Shown here: positions 1 through 12,362 of the stretch, in pieces | Layout: each line of letters opens with the position of its first letter | How positions within the stretch are numbered: position 1 is the stretch's first letter | NCBI GenBank assembly: GCA_025449115.1 | Contig: JAHLKC010000020.1 | Location: 62,001-126,000, forward strand | Reading direction: 5' to 3' | DNA from: Chytridium lagenaria | Lineage: Eukaryota > Chytridiomycota > Chytridiomycetes > Chytridiales > Chytridiaceae | Length of the DNA stretch: 64,000 bases | The notes under the pieces: generated by a model | What the model saw: only the letters and a program-made list of their open reading frames with translations | What the model was told of the DNA's origin: nothing | The model's database searches: none | Position numbers and translations under genes: made by a program

Positions 1-2095
1 ATTTGAGTTCATGTAAATGTTCTACTCAGTAATTAGTTCTGTAAACGACTTTCCGCCTTACCTCTGTTTATACCAGGAGCGAGTAGTAAATAAAATATAA
101 ATATTGATGAGCTATTTGAGGGAGGAGGATGAGGAAAGATAATCATACTCACGTAGTTTTGGAAATAACACCGACTTTACAGTCGTGAAATCCAATTTCG
201 CGACAAGCGTGGGAACCATCTTTGCAGCCTGTTCCTGAACTTGCACAACCGGTAAATCCAACGCCCCATAAATGAGAGGCATAATATCTATAAACATCAA
301 GAAACCGAGTTCAATGTTACATAAACCCCAATACGTGAATGAAAAGGTTAAGCGACCAACCTTGTCTAAAAATCTCTGGCGAACTCGCCTTCTTCATCAA
401 CAAATCTATTCTCGACAAGAGCAAAAGAACGGATTGCGGTGGGTCTATAGATGTGAATTTATGGAAAAGAAAAAATGGGGTACCGGCTATTTTGAATAAG
501 GGTTTCAGAGCGGGGAGGATTGTGGCGTTGAATTCTGAATCAGAGAGGTGGTCGCTTATCCAAAAGATGTTCGGAAGGATGAAAGGGGTCTGTAGAATGA
601 GGATAGTTTAGGGTAGAAATTTTACCATTAAAGTGTCTTTGAGTTCTTGGAGAAGGATGGGGAGGATCTAGATTGATTTTTTAAAGATAAGTAGTTTATA
701 TAATGCTAACCTTTCGTGTGAGGAGTTTTTCCGAAAACTACGTTTAAAGATTAGCTCCAGAAAAAACATTATACGAATGCGTACCTGTGGCAACATTTTC
801 ACAAGTCCTTTTAAAAATTGCGCTTTCTGCACCTGCGTCTTCTCCACGAGCCCCTCCAGAAACCCAATGGTACTAATCAATATATTATCAAAAAATTCAC
901 TTTTTTGGAACATCTCCAACGATAATCGTTGACCGGGATCTCTTACAAGTAGCCCTCTTAAAGAGTCTAAGCAAATAAATTAGCTGGAGAAAAGATATGG
1001 TGGATAAAAACCTCTGAGACGAATGGGGATGGTGGGACGATCGAATTCAATGAGATCTATGCGGGTGGCTTTTTGTTTGAAAGTGTAGGTGTTGTTGTTG
1101 GTGACGAAGGGGGGTGAGCCTGAATTGAAGACGGCGTAGATGAGGCATCCTAGTGACCAAACTGTATGAAGGCGAAAATTAGTGAGTAAGGAGAATAAAA
1201 ACATGAAAAACAAGGCATGCTTACGATCACTATTAAGCCCATACCGATCGTCTAGAATAACTTCAGGTGCTAGAAAAAAGGTATTTCAGCAATAGTTTTC
1301 GTTGGGCGGTATCTATTACCTAAGTAATCCATAGAGGGTGAACAAAACGGCGGATAGTCTCCAACATAGAAGGACGCGGTATCAGATGGAGTCATAAGTT
1401 GATAGCTGAAATTAAAGCCAGAGATCTTCCAGTCGCCCTATCATACACGAAATAAATATAAATATAAGAAAACTAGCGCGTATACCTTTGCATTTAATGT
1501 AGATGGATTCTGGGGCGAGGCAGCCATGCACCCATTTATTCTGATGGAGAAATTCAAGACCTGCATGGTGTTAACAATTGCATGGAAGTATGATGGAACC
1601 TTGATGACTTGAAGAAGACCCTTTTGAATCTTTATCATAAACGTATCAGTGACGAGAGTTTTTTATGTATCCCACCTCCAGCTCATCCAGATCATACTTT
1701 GCTTTAAACGCCGTCTTATCCAGACTCCCTGCATTGTAAAAGTTCCCTAGTACATTCGACAAACAACACAAAACCGGTTCAGCGCCAAACGCCAAAGCCG
1801 TCTTTGAATCATCCAGAGCTTCCGTTACTTCCAGTAAAGAAGGATGACGGAGCCGAGAGAGCGTCTGGGCCTCCTTTTTCAGCACTTCATGAGCTTTGTC
1901 GAGTTCTTTTTTATCCTTGGATGGTTTGTTGGCGAGCGGGTTGAGGGTGTCGATAAAGTTTTTGTCGAATATAAAGATGGAGACGCTTTGACCATTGGAT
2001 TTGCGGACGGCTGTACGGATCTTCCAAAGGTTGCCAGGACCGCCGCTGCCGACTTGGTCGCCGATCGTGAAGGCAGCGCTTACGGCATTACCCAT
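1..2095 (-). CDS. SCY1: SCY1/SCYL2-like pseudokinase (C-terminus beyond window)
   Basis: The first exon (about 1655-2095) starts MGNAVSAAFTIGDQVGSGGP and matches the N-lobe of SCY1-like kinases: a degenerate Gly-rich loop, then a helix ending LRHPSLLEVTEAL. Later minus-strand exons read VHGCLAPESIYI (catalytic-loop region without a normal HRD), DRWSLGCLIYAVF (1150-1190) and a HEAT-like part with VQEQAAKMVPTLVAKLDF (about 200-250). This order of pseudokinase domain then HEAT repeats is typical of SCYL2/Scy1, a clathrin and endosome/TGN trafficking factor without expected kinase activity. The gene has several short introns and runs off the left edge. Around 1560-1610 the frame is hard to join, so a small indel or unusual splice is possible. 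Family assignment is strong; exon boundaries are approximate. Confidence 0.8.
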
Positions 2096-2216
2096 ATCAA
2101 GAGATTAGACTTCAATTAATTTTTCTCAATTCAAAAGGAGCATGAGGTGTCTTTATTACACGCATCGTTGACGTGAAAGGGGTTATAACAGTGAGGAGAA
2201 ACGGAGGGGTGGTTAC

Positions 2217-3529
2217 TTAAGCGATCGGAGGGAGGGTCTCGACAATCTTCAAGACGAGACCTTGCATCTCGGCAGATCTGGCAGCACTGGTAGCAAGGAC
2301 TTCCTCGTGGTTGGCCTTGGGCTCGTTGTCGACAGAGTTGATAGCTTCACCGGACGCGACGGCCTTGGCGCTCTTACCAAAGCTCTGGTTGACCCTGTTG
2401 GTGATCAAAGAGATACCAAGAACCCTCATGCCAATGTGACGAGCAATAACGACCTATAATGGCAAGAGTTTTAAGCGCAATCTACAAGAATAAAAGTAAT
2501 GAAAAGCAATATGAAACGCTTCGAGGATCGTATTGCTCCATTAATTATGTAAGCATGTACCGCTTCGCGGATAGTGCAGGGAGTAATATATAACACCAAG
2601 CCATCCCCCGCCTTCACTTATAATCTCCTTCGCTCAATGCGCTTACCTCAGGAACGGTACTCATGCCAACACAGTCGGCACCATTGTTACGGAGGTATCT
2701 TGACTCGGCACGGGACTCAAAGGAAGGACCAGCGACAAAGCTGTAGACACCCTCACGCATGATTTCTGAAGGCAAACCGACAGCGGCAGCAGCCTTGAAC
2801 GCAGCAACTCTAAGGTCAAAGTCGTAGGCGTCACTCACGGCAGGGAAACGGGGACCAAAGTCATCAATGTTGGGACCGATCAAGGCTGAGAGGCCACCGA
2901 TGCCGGGGAGGTTGAGGTGATCTTCGATAATCATAATGTCTCCAACGTTAAAGTTGGGGTTGAGACCACCTGCAGCATTGGTAACAATGACGGTATGGGC
3001 ACCAAGAAGGTGCATGACTCTGATGGGGTAGACAGTGCGGAGGAGAGAGTGTCCTATAAAGTAGGGTTGGTTAACATGTGATGAAGGTTTGCATATCCGA
3101 GGGCAAGAGCAAAATAGGTGTAAACTCACCCTCGTAGGCGTGCTTCCTGCCAACCATGCAAACGGCAGGCTTGCCAGAGAGGATACCAAAGACAAGTTTG
3201 CCCGCGTGTCCAGGAACAGTGCTGACGGCAAAGTGAGGAATGTCCTTTTATTCATGCAGACAGCACAAGCGTTAATGAACGATCACCAGGTTTCTTTAGA
3301 TCCAAAGCAGTAATAAGAAAACTAGGCAAGCACCTACCTTGTATTCAATCTCAAAGCGAGGCTCCTGGAGGGTGGAAGCGAGACCACCGAGTCCACTGCC
3401 GCAGACGACGCCGACCTCGATTGTCTTCAATGCATCAGGGAGAACACTCTTGAGGTAAGCGGCGGTCTCTCCATAAGTCTTTGTGGAGAAGTAGTCGATG
3501 GAGGGAGGGAGTGCGTTAGGAGTAGCCAT
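2217..3529 (-). CDS. PNP1: Purine nucleoside phosphorylase (4 exons)
   Basis: The enzyme cleaves inosine and guanosine with phosphate to give the base and ribose-1-phosphate, in cytosolic purine salvage. The exons I read are 3338-3529, 3130-3244, 2647-3053 and 2217-2453, each with GT...AG borders; they join in frame to 951 nt, 316 aa, the usual size of trimeric PNPs. Seen motifs are GSGLGG (residues 44-49, phosphate loop), [34 protein letters not shown] (substrate pocket) and LITNRVN. The start [10 protein letters not shown] is the first ATG of exon 1. It lies upstream of, and in the same direction as, the SCY1-like gene. No frame disruption is seen, which makes it a useful quality control for the window. 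Confidence 0.95.
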
Positions 3530-4538
3530 TTTATCGTATGAAGATGTAAATAATGTTATAAAAAAACAGCAAACGGTATGTATGCCAAATAAAAGTAAAA
3601 TATAAATATCAAGAAAAACAAGGTTCTGCTAAATGTCACAAAATGAAATCCTTATCACCCAAATGAGGCACCCTCAATTATTAAGATTCCAAAGATAAAT
3701 GAAAGAATTGTCAAAGCCACTTTCCTTATAAAATAAAGGGGACTGTTGTCCCGATCCCTGGACGGCTGGTTTCTGTGGTCTTCATGTCACCATTCTGCAT
3801 GCAACTAAAATATTATGCTACCGCATGCAAAAAGATGGTAAACCCGCATACTTTTACCATCACGGTATACTAAGGCAACGGTAAGCGCCTACTCGTTTCC
3901 ATACGACAACCCTTTCCATCACTCGTGTTCATTCAATTAAACAAAAATATAAAGAAAAGTTTACGCGTTAAAACAATCATCTCATCTTCTAATTATAATT
4001 TTCATACACGATTTCCAGCAAGGCTAAAACAAAAAGGATATGATTTTGGGGGGAGTGTTGATATGGGGGGTTCCCGCAAACCAGGAACAATGAAAAAAAC
4101 AATTAACAGAAAAAAAAAACACAAACAAAACGATAGGAGCGAAAGGAGGGGACTGGCTTTAAAAACTCCAAGATAGACATAAACAAAAGTGAAGAATAAA
4201 AAACAATTGCGTTGTTGTGCTAACCACACACAAACTCGCAGGGAGTGGGATACAACGGATCTGTACCCGTTGTTAAACAATATTACACGACATAATTTTT
4301 GAAGTTAAAAGAAAGAGGGTGAGAGGGTGAGAGGGGGAATAAGGGGGAATATTTGGGGGTGGTGGAAAGTGAGGAGTATATCTACAACGCAAGTCCTGGC
4401 AAACAAATACCCTTTTAGGGGTATCCATTAAAGCAGGAAACGACAAGTGGTTTTCGCAAATAAAGATAATAAAACGATTTCTCGAGCAAAAAAAAAGGCA
4501 AAGGCGGATTTGACAAACAAAGACAAAAGACATATCAT
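3530..4538. other. Intergenic, upstream of PNP and downstream of PHD gene
   Basis: About 1 kb AT-rich DNA between the start of the PNP gene and the end of the PHD gene (both minus strand). It holds A-runs and a G-rich stretch of GAGGGGGAATAAGGGGGAA type near 4320-4365. I see no gene or RNA. Confidence 0.5.
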
Positions 4539-7253
4539 CTACCGTCTCGTCAAATCCGTCAAATGCCCATACTTTGTCTTAAAAGCCTCCAACCTCCTTT
4601 GCAACCTCTCAAAAATCTGCGCGCTAGTCTCAACAGGTCTCGGGGGTGGTGCAACGTCAGAAGGTCCAGCAACACCCTCCATGTCATTCCGCTCTTCCTC
4701 ACGGTTCTTTTTGGTCTTGCGATCATCCACCTCCTCCTCATCATCTTCATCATCCCGGCCCCTCTTGCGTTGAAGAGATTGCCGGACACGTGCCTCAAGA
4801 TTATCCACGGGCATGACTTCAGAGTCAGAAGTGTGGCCTGTGGAAGATGCGGCGGTAGCAGTAGGTTGAGCAGGTGATGATGAAGAAGAGTTGGATGCGC
4901 GCGATGACGGTGCCGCTCCCGATGAGCTTCCAGACACGACGGGTGCAAGGTCAGCGGTGCGAATGGAGGTAGGTGAGGCAGGTGGAGATGCAACGGTAGG
5001 GAGCGCGGGAACGGCTGAGGAGGACGCCTGCCTTTGTGTTGGTGCAGGCGAGGGAAGCGGGGCTTCTGCAGAGACGACGGCTGAGGATTGAGACGAGGAC
5101 GAGGTGGAGAGAGGAGGGGTGGGGAGGTACGTGGCCTCACCCAAAGTAGGGCTGGCTTGTTCATCGGGCTTAGCATTGTTTCCGGATGCAAGCTCTTGCT
5201 GTTGCGCGTGAGCAGCAGCCCCCGCACGAATCCTCTCAGCGACCGGTCCCGGGCACAAAGAAAGCACACCAGGTAGAGTCGACATGGGGAACACACCAGG
5301 TCTAAACCACGGGAAATTCTGCAGACGCATCCTCTGCAATCCCAACTTGAACTCTCTGAAGGTAGTTTCCAATAGCGTTAACACGCTTGGACATGTCCTT
5401 GAATGAAGAGAGAAGATCAACGGGACGCGGCTTACGGTAGTCGGTATCGGTGCCGGTATTGTTGGCACCCTTCTTTTTTGACGCGCTCTTGGTCGATTTC
5501 TTGGACTTGCTACCACCCTTCGACTTTGTCTCGACAGGCGCATCACTCAAAACCTCATCATCCGCCGCACCCAAAGCCTCCAGAGCATTAGCAGCCAGCT
5601 CATCTTCATCAGCGGTCACGTCCTCCTTGGCAACCTGCTTGTGATGACTCCTCTTCTTCTTGTTATTGCTGGGAGCAGAACCAGCTGATGCAGGTCGACG
5701 AACAACGGCCTGTTCCTCAACAGATTCATCGGCGGCAACCTCATCTTCGTCCATTCTCATACCATTAGTGCCGTCTTCCTCAACGGATGAACTGGAAGCA
5801 CCCTCAGCATTCTCGTGACTTGAGGAGCCATCTTCATCAGCTTCGGTCTTGACAACGTGATCAGTCTTGATGGCTTTTGTAGGTCTCTTGCCCACCGCAG
5901 AGGCATCTGCGGTAGATCGCTTTCTCTTTGAGCGAGACGAGGACGCAACTGCGATAGCGTCCTCATTCTCTGCTTGCTGGCCACTTGCGCTGCCAGTACT
6001 TCCTCTTCGTCTTGCAGTCAAATCTTCCTCGCTGGAGACGGGGGTGGAGAGACCGTTCGTTTTATCTTCGTCTGTATTATATTAAACAAAAACGTTGTTA
6101 GTAAACCAAAGTTGTTAATAAGGCTTAGGGCAAGAAACTAATGATAAAAACGGCACAGCCCAAAAATGACCAAAACAAGGTCTGGACTTGTCAACCCGTT
6201 GTTTACAAGCAAAAATTTTGTGTTGCATCCAAAAAGACAAAGAACAAAGAAAATGTCCAAGTTGAAGCCATGCCAGCAACAGCGTTGGACGTCTCTATAA
6301 GAGACGAGCGGCAAGGAAAAATGGGAAAGAAAAGATGGTACCAAAACAAAGCTTACCTTGGGTTCTCGAGGATGTTCCATTTCGCGCGGCCGCTGACCGA
6401 GAACGCCGGCTGATGTGGTGGGGGCGCTCTCAACCTCAAAAGTAAGACTAGGTGAATTTGCACGCGTGTTCTCCTGCGAAGATGATTGAGAGCCTCCTGC
6501 GGTTGAAGACGAAGCGGAAGTTGACTTTGACTCGCCAACATCCGACGACTTGCTTCCAGAGACTCCTTCAACAAGTGCCGCATCGCGACTGTTCATGGTA
6601 TTGCGTTTCCTTGCACTTGTTGCCGCGGCGGCGGAGGCATTCTTTGAGGATGTGGAGGTAGAGGCAGCAGCGGGGGGTGGTGGTGTCTGCTGGGCAGGCG
6701 CCGAAGGTGTGGTGATGTTGGATTGAGACGATCTGTTTGATGAGCCCCGGTGGGATGTGGTAGATGTGGTAACGGCGGCGGGGGCAGAAACAGCAGTAGT
6801 AGATGGGTTGGTCTTTTTACTGATTGACAATCAAAAAAAAAGTGGACATGTCAGCAACTAAGGGATTGAAATCGGTTGAAATTGAGAGAGGAGAGCTTTG
6901 CCAGGAGGGCTGGAGTGGTGTGATGGGTGGATGTAGGAGGTAGTCGCTTCAAGAAGGATAGACGGGAATACTTACGCTTTCATCAAGTTTGGGTGGTTTT
7001 GGGGCTTGCACTTTTCGCAATAGTAGTTCTTGGGAAGCTTCTTCTTGTTCAGGCCCATACAGATAAGGTGTTGCCACACATCGCATTTGTCGCATTGGGA
7101 CCATCGCGCCATCGAGACTGTCGACCTGGCCGCATACGCAGCGGGTGACATCCTTATGGGTCTCTTCATTCTCTTCGTCGCTTGCAAAATCTTCAATAGG
7201 TGCAGGTGCATAGGATGGGGGCCTTGTAACCCTTCTTGACGCTACGGCAGAAG
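4539..7253 (-). CDS. PHD-finger chromatin protein, Cti6/Set3-like, frameshifted
   Basis: The conserved part is a PHD finger at about 6975-7150: TRCVCG, then MVQCDKCDVWQHLICMGL, then YYCEKCKP, giving the C4-H-C3 zinc pattern of histone-tail readers. The exon ends with donor GTAAGC-like at 6972 and continues at 6819 into a Ser/Ala-rich region with several nuclear-type basic stretches (KRKRS, KKKRSHHK), then a conserved-looking helix VNAIGNYLQRVQ near 5340-5380 and a long low-complexity tail to 4539. The order PHD, disordered region, short helix resembles Cti6-type subunits of histone deacetylase complexes; that assignment is inference. The frame changes inside the PHD finger at a GGG run (7098-7100), near 6417-6428 and near 5310-5360. 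The 5' exon above 7253 was not found. Confidence 0.65.
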
Positions 7254-9305
7254 CTATGAGTGAAGAAAAGGAATCAGGTTAGTGACAAAGCCATCAGTGG
7301 GTGAGAGTGTTTTGATCGATGACGCCTTCCTCGAGACATGATTGGCAAAATCCAAGGATCCCGCCCAAAAAATCATCACAAACTGAGTGATCCTGCAGAG
7401 CTCCCTGTACAAGGCTCTACCCAGCAAGTGCAGCGACTGCACACCTATTGTAGTCCAGCCCCTTCACATCGTCTTCATCAACACAGTGTCGAAGTTGAGA
7501 CAGAATGCCCAAACCATGTTCTAGTGAGAGAGATAGCAGTGCAGACAGAAAGTTCCGGTGATCCCATTCAATTACACCCCTCTCGCAACTCGGCAGCCTC
7601 TCACTGCTGAGGCTTCCATCTGTGGTTATCAACTTGTCACCCGCCAATGTGACCCCTCCACCCCCTCACCCTCAAGCAAAAAAAAATCCATCATGGGCAT
7701 CCCTAGAGGTGGCGAGGGTCCACAACCACAGCCCAACGAGACAAGGGTAGGGCAAGGAGAAGATGTCTGAAAGAGAAAGTATAGAGCGAGTAGAAAGCCA
7801 TTTTGGCTGCAGCTGATGGGGGTGTGTAGTCATAAGGGGGGTCAGGGATGTCTACGAGTACTCACCCATTTGGGACTGCCGAAGCGAACGAGTGTAGGTC
7901 TTGTGTTAAGCGCTTCAATGAAGCAGTGATGTAGGTGAGGTGAGGCTCTGGAGGCACACTCGAGTTGCCCAGCGTCTAAGGGTATGGGACTAAGAAGGGG
8001 TAGGGATCGCACTGGAGACAGCACGGACGAGCTGTGATGTGATGATGAGAGTCAATGGCTTGCTTAAGAGCTAGCGAGAACGGGTTGGAGATTGGGGCAC
8101 TTGCGGTTGAGTCCAGAAGAGACTCTCTAGCGAGTGCAGAGAGGATAGAGCAGTGATGAGTGGGAGTGAAGCGAGTGTGAGTGTGAGTGCGTTTGAAAGC
8201 AAGATAGCGAGGTAGTGAGTGTGCTTTGTGTGTGTGTGTGTGTGTGGTGTGGTGGTGGTGGAGGGTGCGCTGGTGGTGTAGACAGTAAAGTGATGCTCCG
8301 TCTTGTTGAGAGAAGAGTCGTTTTCTTTTTCCCCTCGTTGTTGAGAAAATGCCTGTTTCCTTTGAACAGCGAATGTCGGTGAAAGTCAATTATCTTTCTA
8401 CCAATGATATCTTGAGGAGAGTAGAAACATGGGTTTGTCACCAATTGTCCCATATTTACCCATAAGTAACGATTGATACCTTGAGGTTAACAAGGTAGAT
8501 ACCTCAAATCAGCACATCACGCACCTGACTCACTCCACTCGCGACACTGACCGTCATCAGTAGAGGGTAGGAGTAGAGAGAGGTAGTGACGGAGTGTGTG
8601 TGTGTTGACAAGAAGAGTGATGGGAGGGATGGAGGGAGGGAGAGAGAATGGATAGGATGAAAGGCCGAATTATATATAACGACTGCAGAGCTGATGTTGT
8701 TGTTCCTGAGAGTCATCCCAAATATGGAGGTGGATGATGACTGTCAGACCAACCACACAGATGTGCACTTATTTCCCAAATACCAACAATTGCAATCAAT
8801 CTATCACAGACGCACTGATGGATGCGAGGGGAAAGGAGTACTTCTTTTTCATATTTAGATGAGGTGGCAGAGTGACGGCTGGGACGGCCTCGGGCGAGCA
8901 CAGCACCCCCCCCCCTTAGACGGCCTTCGCCATACCCAAAAATTTTCGGAATTGTTCGGGTGCCCTATTCTGGTGACACAAGGTTTTGACAATCCCTTTC
9001 CGTATCGTTCCGACTTTATGTTTGATCAACGCGACTGCGACGCGATGGCATTAATGGACAGGATAACAAAGTACTCCATTGACGTGTCGTTGTGTCATTG
9101 GCAAAAACGCCCCGACGTGTTGCATTTTCATCATATCTATTGTGGAGACGGACTGCGAAGTCAAAAGTCGAGCGGATAATCGAGTGGAATGAAGGGCGAC
9201 TGTCAGCCTCCCAAATCACGACCCTAGCCACATATAAATTAACTGCTTAACCCCTTGGAAAAAGAAGTCACGGCATTGGCAAATCAAGCAAGTTAACCTT
9301 CAAAC
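7254..9305. other. Gene-poor stretch with GT microsatellite and poly-C
   Basis: About 2 kb in which I cannot support a gene. The 5' exon(s) of the PHD gene may lie in 7260-8050. A GT microsatellite sits near 8220-8245, with further G/T-rich DNA to 8275 and at 8590-8610, and a C10-type run near 8905-8915. Open frames here are short and of biased composition. Confidence 0.4.
8220..8275. repeat. (GT)n microsatellite and GTGG-rich tract
   Basis: The plus strand shows a run of about ten TG units followed by GGTGTGGTGGTGGTGG. It is a simple sequence repeat outside any supported coding region. Confidence 0.8.
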
Positions 9306-10083
9306 ATGATGATAGGAAACCATCACCGCGTTGTAAACTCCACCGAGTTTATAAAGCCAAAGGTAAGTTCTTGAACTCTGATGCACCACCCATTCCGTCT
9401 TTACCAAATATAAATTTAGGACACCTTGCTCAACCTCACCATCCACGCCAAACGATGATTTCCGTGTTGGCCAACTGGTCACTGGAAGCATCTCCTTCGA
9501 CGTATGTAATCAGCCATTCCATGATCTTGACGCTATCACCGTAGCCGTTGAGATGCTAGAGGTAATCTTCTATTAAGTTGAAATCATAACTTACGCTATT
9601 TGTAAGTATTCTGTTCCCATCCCCACACCTCCAGCACCTCCCTCAAAAAAGTATCCAACCATCTTTTCTCCACACCCTCCCATCCCTATCGTTTCGAAAA
9701 ACTTATCGACGGACGGCCGGTTCAAAAAGGGCGCAACATTAAGTGTCGGCCATTACGTGCATCCGTTTGAGTTGTGCCTCCCACCGTTAATACTTCCTAC
9801 GGGTTCAAAGGCACCCAACCAGGGAGATGATGCGGTCAATCTGGTGTTATATAGGATCCACGTGAACGTCAATAGTAACAGCAAGGATATCGCAGCAGAG
9901 GTATTTCGCAATATTCCTTTGCAACCCTTTGACAATATCTCGTCTCTGTTAGACTGCGTACAAGATTATCCACGTTCTTCCTTAACCACTACTCGTCCAA
10001 AATCCTGTACAAACAAGGACCCTCCCTTTTTCAATTTAAATAAAGGTCACTGTGATGACGCATTTGAAGTTATTTTTTGGTAA
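9306..10083 (+). CDS. Short arrestin-like protein
   Basis: Two exons join well. 9420-9561 encodes DDFRVGQLVTGSISFDV and an ITVAVEMLE strand. 9607-10083 begins YSVPIPTPPAPPSKK and contains GATLSVGHYVHPFELCLP followed by ILPTGSKAP. A strand with V-x-G-x-I-S-F, then a long loop, then G-x-(Y/H)-x-x-P-F-E-(F/L)-x-(L/I)-P and LP is the signature of the arrestin N-terminal sheet (alpha-arrestin/ART adaptors in fungi, which recruit Rsp5-type ubiquitin ligases). The protein stops after about 205 codons, so an arrestin C-domain and PY motifs are missing. The first exon (ATG at 9306, donor near 9360) does not join in phase and is uncertain. It may be a truncated arrestin or a single-domain relative. Confidence 0.5.
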
Positions 10084-10431
10084 GTGCAGGACAACCATCT
10101 AATGATGCGGCTCGCGCACGTTCGAGAGCGTCGTTGTTGTCGAATGCCCGTGTGGACTAATTTTGGAGGTGTGACTGCCACCAATACTGAGTCCAATCAT
10201 CGCAGTCATCACGCAAGCGACACCCTCATAGTATGGCTCTTGGGACCTGCTCTTTAAGGACGTGTTCTTCGAGTCATATCTTTGACTGGCGTACTGAGCC
10301 ATATAATAGATGAAGGTCCTCAAATTCTCTGCAAAGAAGATTTTCCAGCTGGGACCTGTCAGACGCGCCGCCATCGATATCGACAGCAGTAACCTTCCAA
10401 CAGCTCATTACATGCACTTTTACCTCTAGCT

Positions 10432-12362
10432 ATGGATTTCAACATCGCCTTTATCCTCTCCTTGCCCGAAACATCGGAGAGCATCGCATCCAACCTCCCT
10501 TCTAAAGACCTCGTCAACTTCAGCATAGCAGTCCAACCACTCTTCAAAGAAGGTGCACTTCGACTCAAGAACATGTTGCTTTCAAAGCTAGTGAAGCTTA
10601 ATTCTAGTGAAGCACTCAATTATGAAGACTGGAAGATTCTTGGAATCGACTTCTTGGCCGCATATCTCGGTCGGGCACAGACAATTGAGCTTTCCGCCTT
10701 TTTCTGCAAACATGAATACGTCAATAATGACTGGTACAATGAGAATATCATGACCGTTCACATCGGACACGTCTACCATCGAGACTTCCTTGTTTCTGCT
10801 CTAAAGACTGTATTCGAAAATGAGGCACTGAGGACTTCTCTTGTTGCGGCAAAGCTTCAATCCAAGGCCGCTGACGGAGAAATTCACACTTGGGATCATG
10901 GGCTCATACAACTCCTCAGTCTTCTTGGTTTCCCTGACCTCACCTTAATCCTCTCTTTTCACGACTCCTTTGCTGTAAGACCTTTGGGGATGGTGTGGGA
11001 AGCGTTTTGGAGCCTCTGCATAGTACTTCTGGGTCGAAAGTATGATCTCAGCAGCTTCGATTTAAAGAAAACTTGCACTGTTGTCGCCTCCAACATGCAC
11101 TTTTCCAAAGCGCTTGCTGAGCTTCAGTATTCTATTGTAGAATGGGTGGATGTTTTGCTATCTCAACAATACTTTCGATCTGGGAATAATATTTTCGATA
11201 TCACAGCTGCTCTGGAGGCAGTCTCTAAAAGAGCTGTCAAGGATATTGTTGAGTCGATGATATTAGTGAAAGAACAAGAAGTCGTGGAGTGGCTAAAAAT
11301 CCAAATCTCGAACTCACAATGGGTTCGCCTCATTTACGAGATTGTTTCGTCACCGTATTCGATCATGAAGTCAAACGCAACTCGAATGATTGCCACCATA
11401 CTCTCAAGTATAGACGAAGCATTAGACACTCATAAAGGCTCTTTTTCCGAATCTGTCTTGAAGTGTGTTGCGTACGAGATCGTTGAAGGACTTGCCGGCA
11501 GATTCCGTGATGGGGTTTGGGTCTCTGCATATCTCTCTGCCGTCTTGACAACGTCACGCGGAAACAAGTTTGTGTTTGATAATGATCAAGCTCTTACTTT
11601 TGTCACCGAAACCCTGGAGCCTCACGTCAATCACCGCAACAAGCTCCATCTTTCCGATGTCGTGTTTGATACGAGGAAGCGGGACGATGCACGCATCATC
11701 AATACGGTCTTAAATCATTTGTTTTACCTATCGCCTCACGTCAACACTTTCTCTTTATTAGAGCGTGTGAAAAAGGGAGACGAAGGTCTTGTCATTACTT
11801 TCTTGGCCGATAAAATTATCAAGCCTTCGTTCCGTCAGAACGAAGCACTATTGGTAGCAAGCATACGTGGACATACCTCAATTGTGAATTTAATTTTGAC
11901 ACGACTTTCCGGTATGCCCATTAGCAACCTCAGTGATATCATCGGGTCGGCAACCGACCCAGAAGTTCTCAAAATTCTCTTGTCTCATCCTGATGCTGAT
12001 TTTGATAAGATTATAGATCGGGACAAAGAGTTAGGATGGGACATCATTCGAATATGCTCGAGCAACCCGATTTTGATCTTTTGGAACATCAAGATCGAAT
12101 TTTCGCAAAAGCTGTTGACGAGAGTTGCTTAGATGTTGTTAAAACGTTGATGGAGGGTGAAAAGGTGGATCTGAAGGAATCGGAGGCCGTCAAGCTGCTG
12201 AAAAGGGCCATTGTGAAGGCGGTTTCGTTGAGCGTGACCGCGAATAAAAACGAATTGGAGCATACGCATCATGCTGATCTTAGGTCGGCAGCGATAGACG
12301 TGGTCCGTATTTTTCTTGACGACCGTCGAATCACGGCTTCTCTTTTACGGAGGTGGATATAA
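10432..12362 (+). CDS. Large helical protein with ankyrin-like C-terminus, frameshifted
   Basis: A single exon starts MDFNIAFILSLPETSESIAS and runs 566 codons; near 12040-12085 the frame changes by one and coding continues to 12362 (EQPDFDLLEHQDRIFAKAVD, DVVKTLMEGEKVDL, VVRIFLDDRR). The N-terminus has an F-box-like pattern (LPSKDLVNFSIAVQPLFKE). The C-terminal part has degenerate ankyrin-type units such as NEALLVASIRGHTSIVNLIL and DPEVLKILLSHPDADFDKII. Such F-box plus ankyrin proteins are common in chytrid genomes and usually act as substrate receptors of ubiquitin ligases, but both domain calls are weak. Alternatively it is an unrelated alpha-solenoid. No intron is seen. Confidence 0.55.

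Noticed and set aside
7842..8901. Several His/Thr/Ser-rich minus-strand ORFs
   Set aside because: They arise from GT/GTG-rich repeats; composition is that of translated microsatellite.
8905..8915. Poly-C run as a possible telomere- or recombination-type signal
   Set aside because: A single homopolymer without repeats of a telomeric unit.
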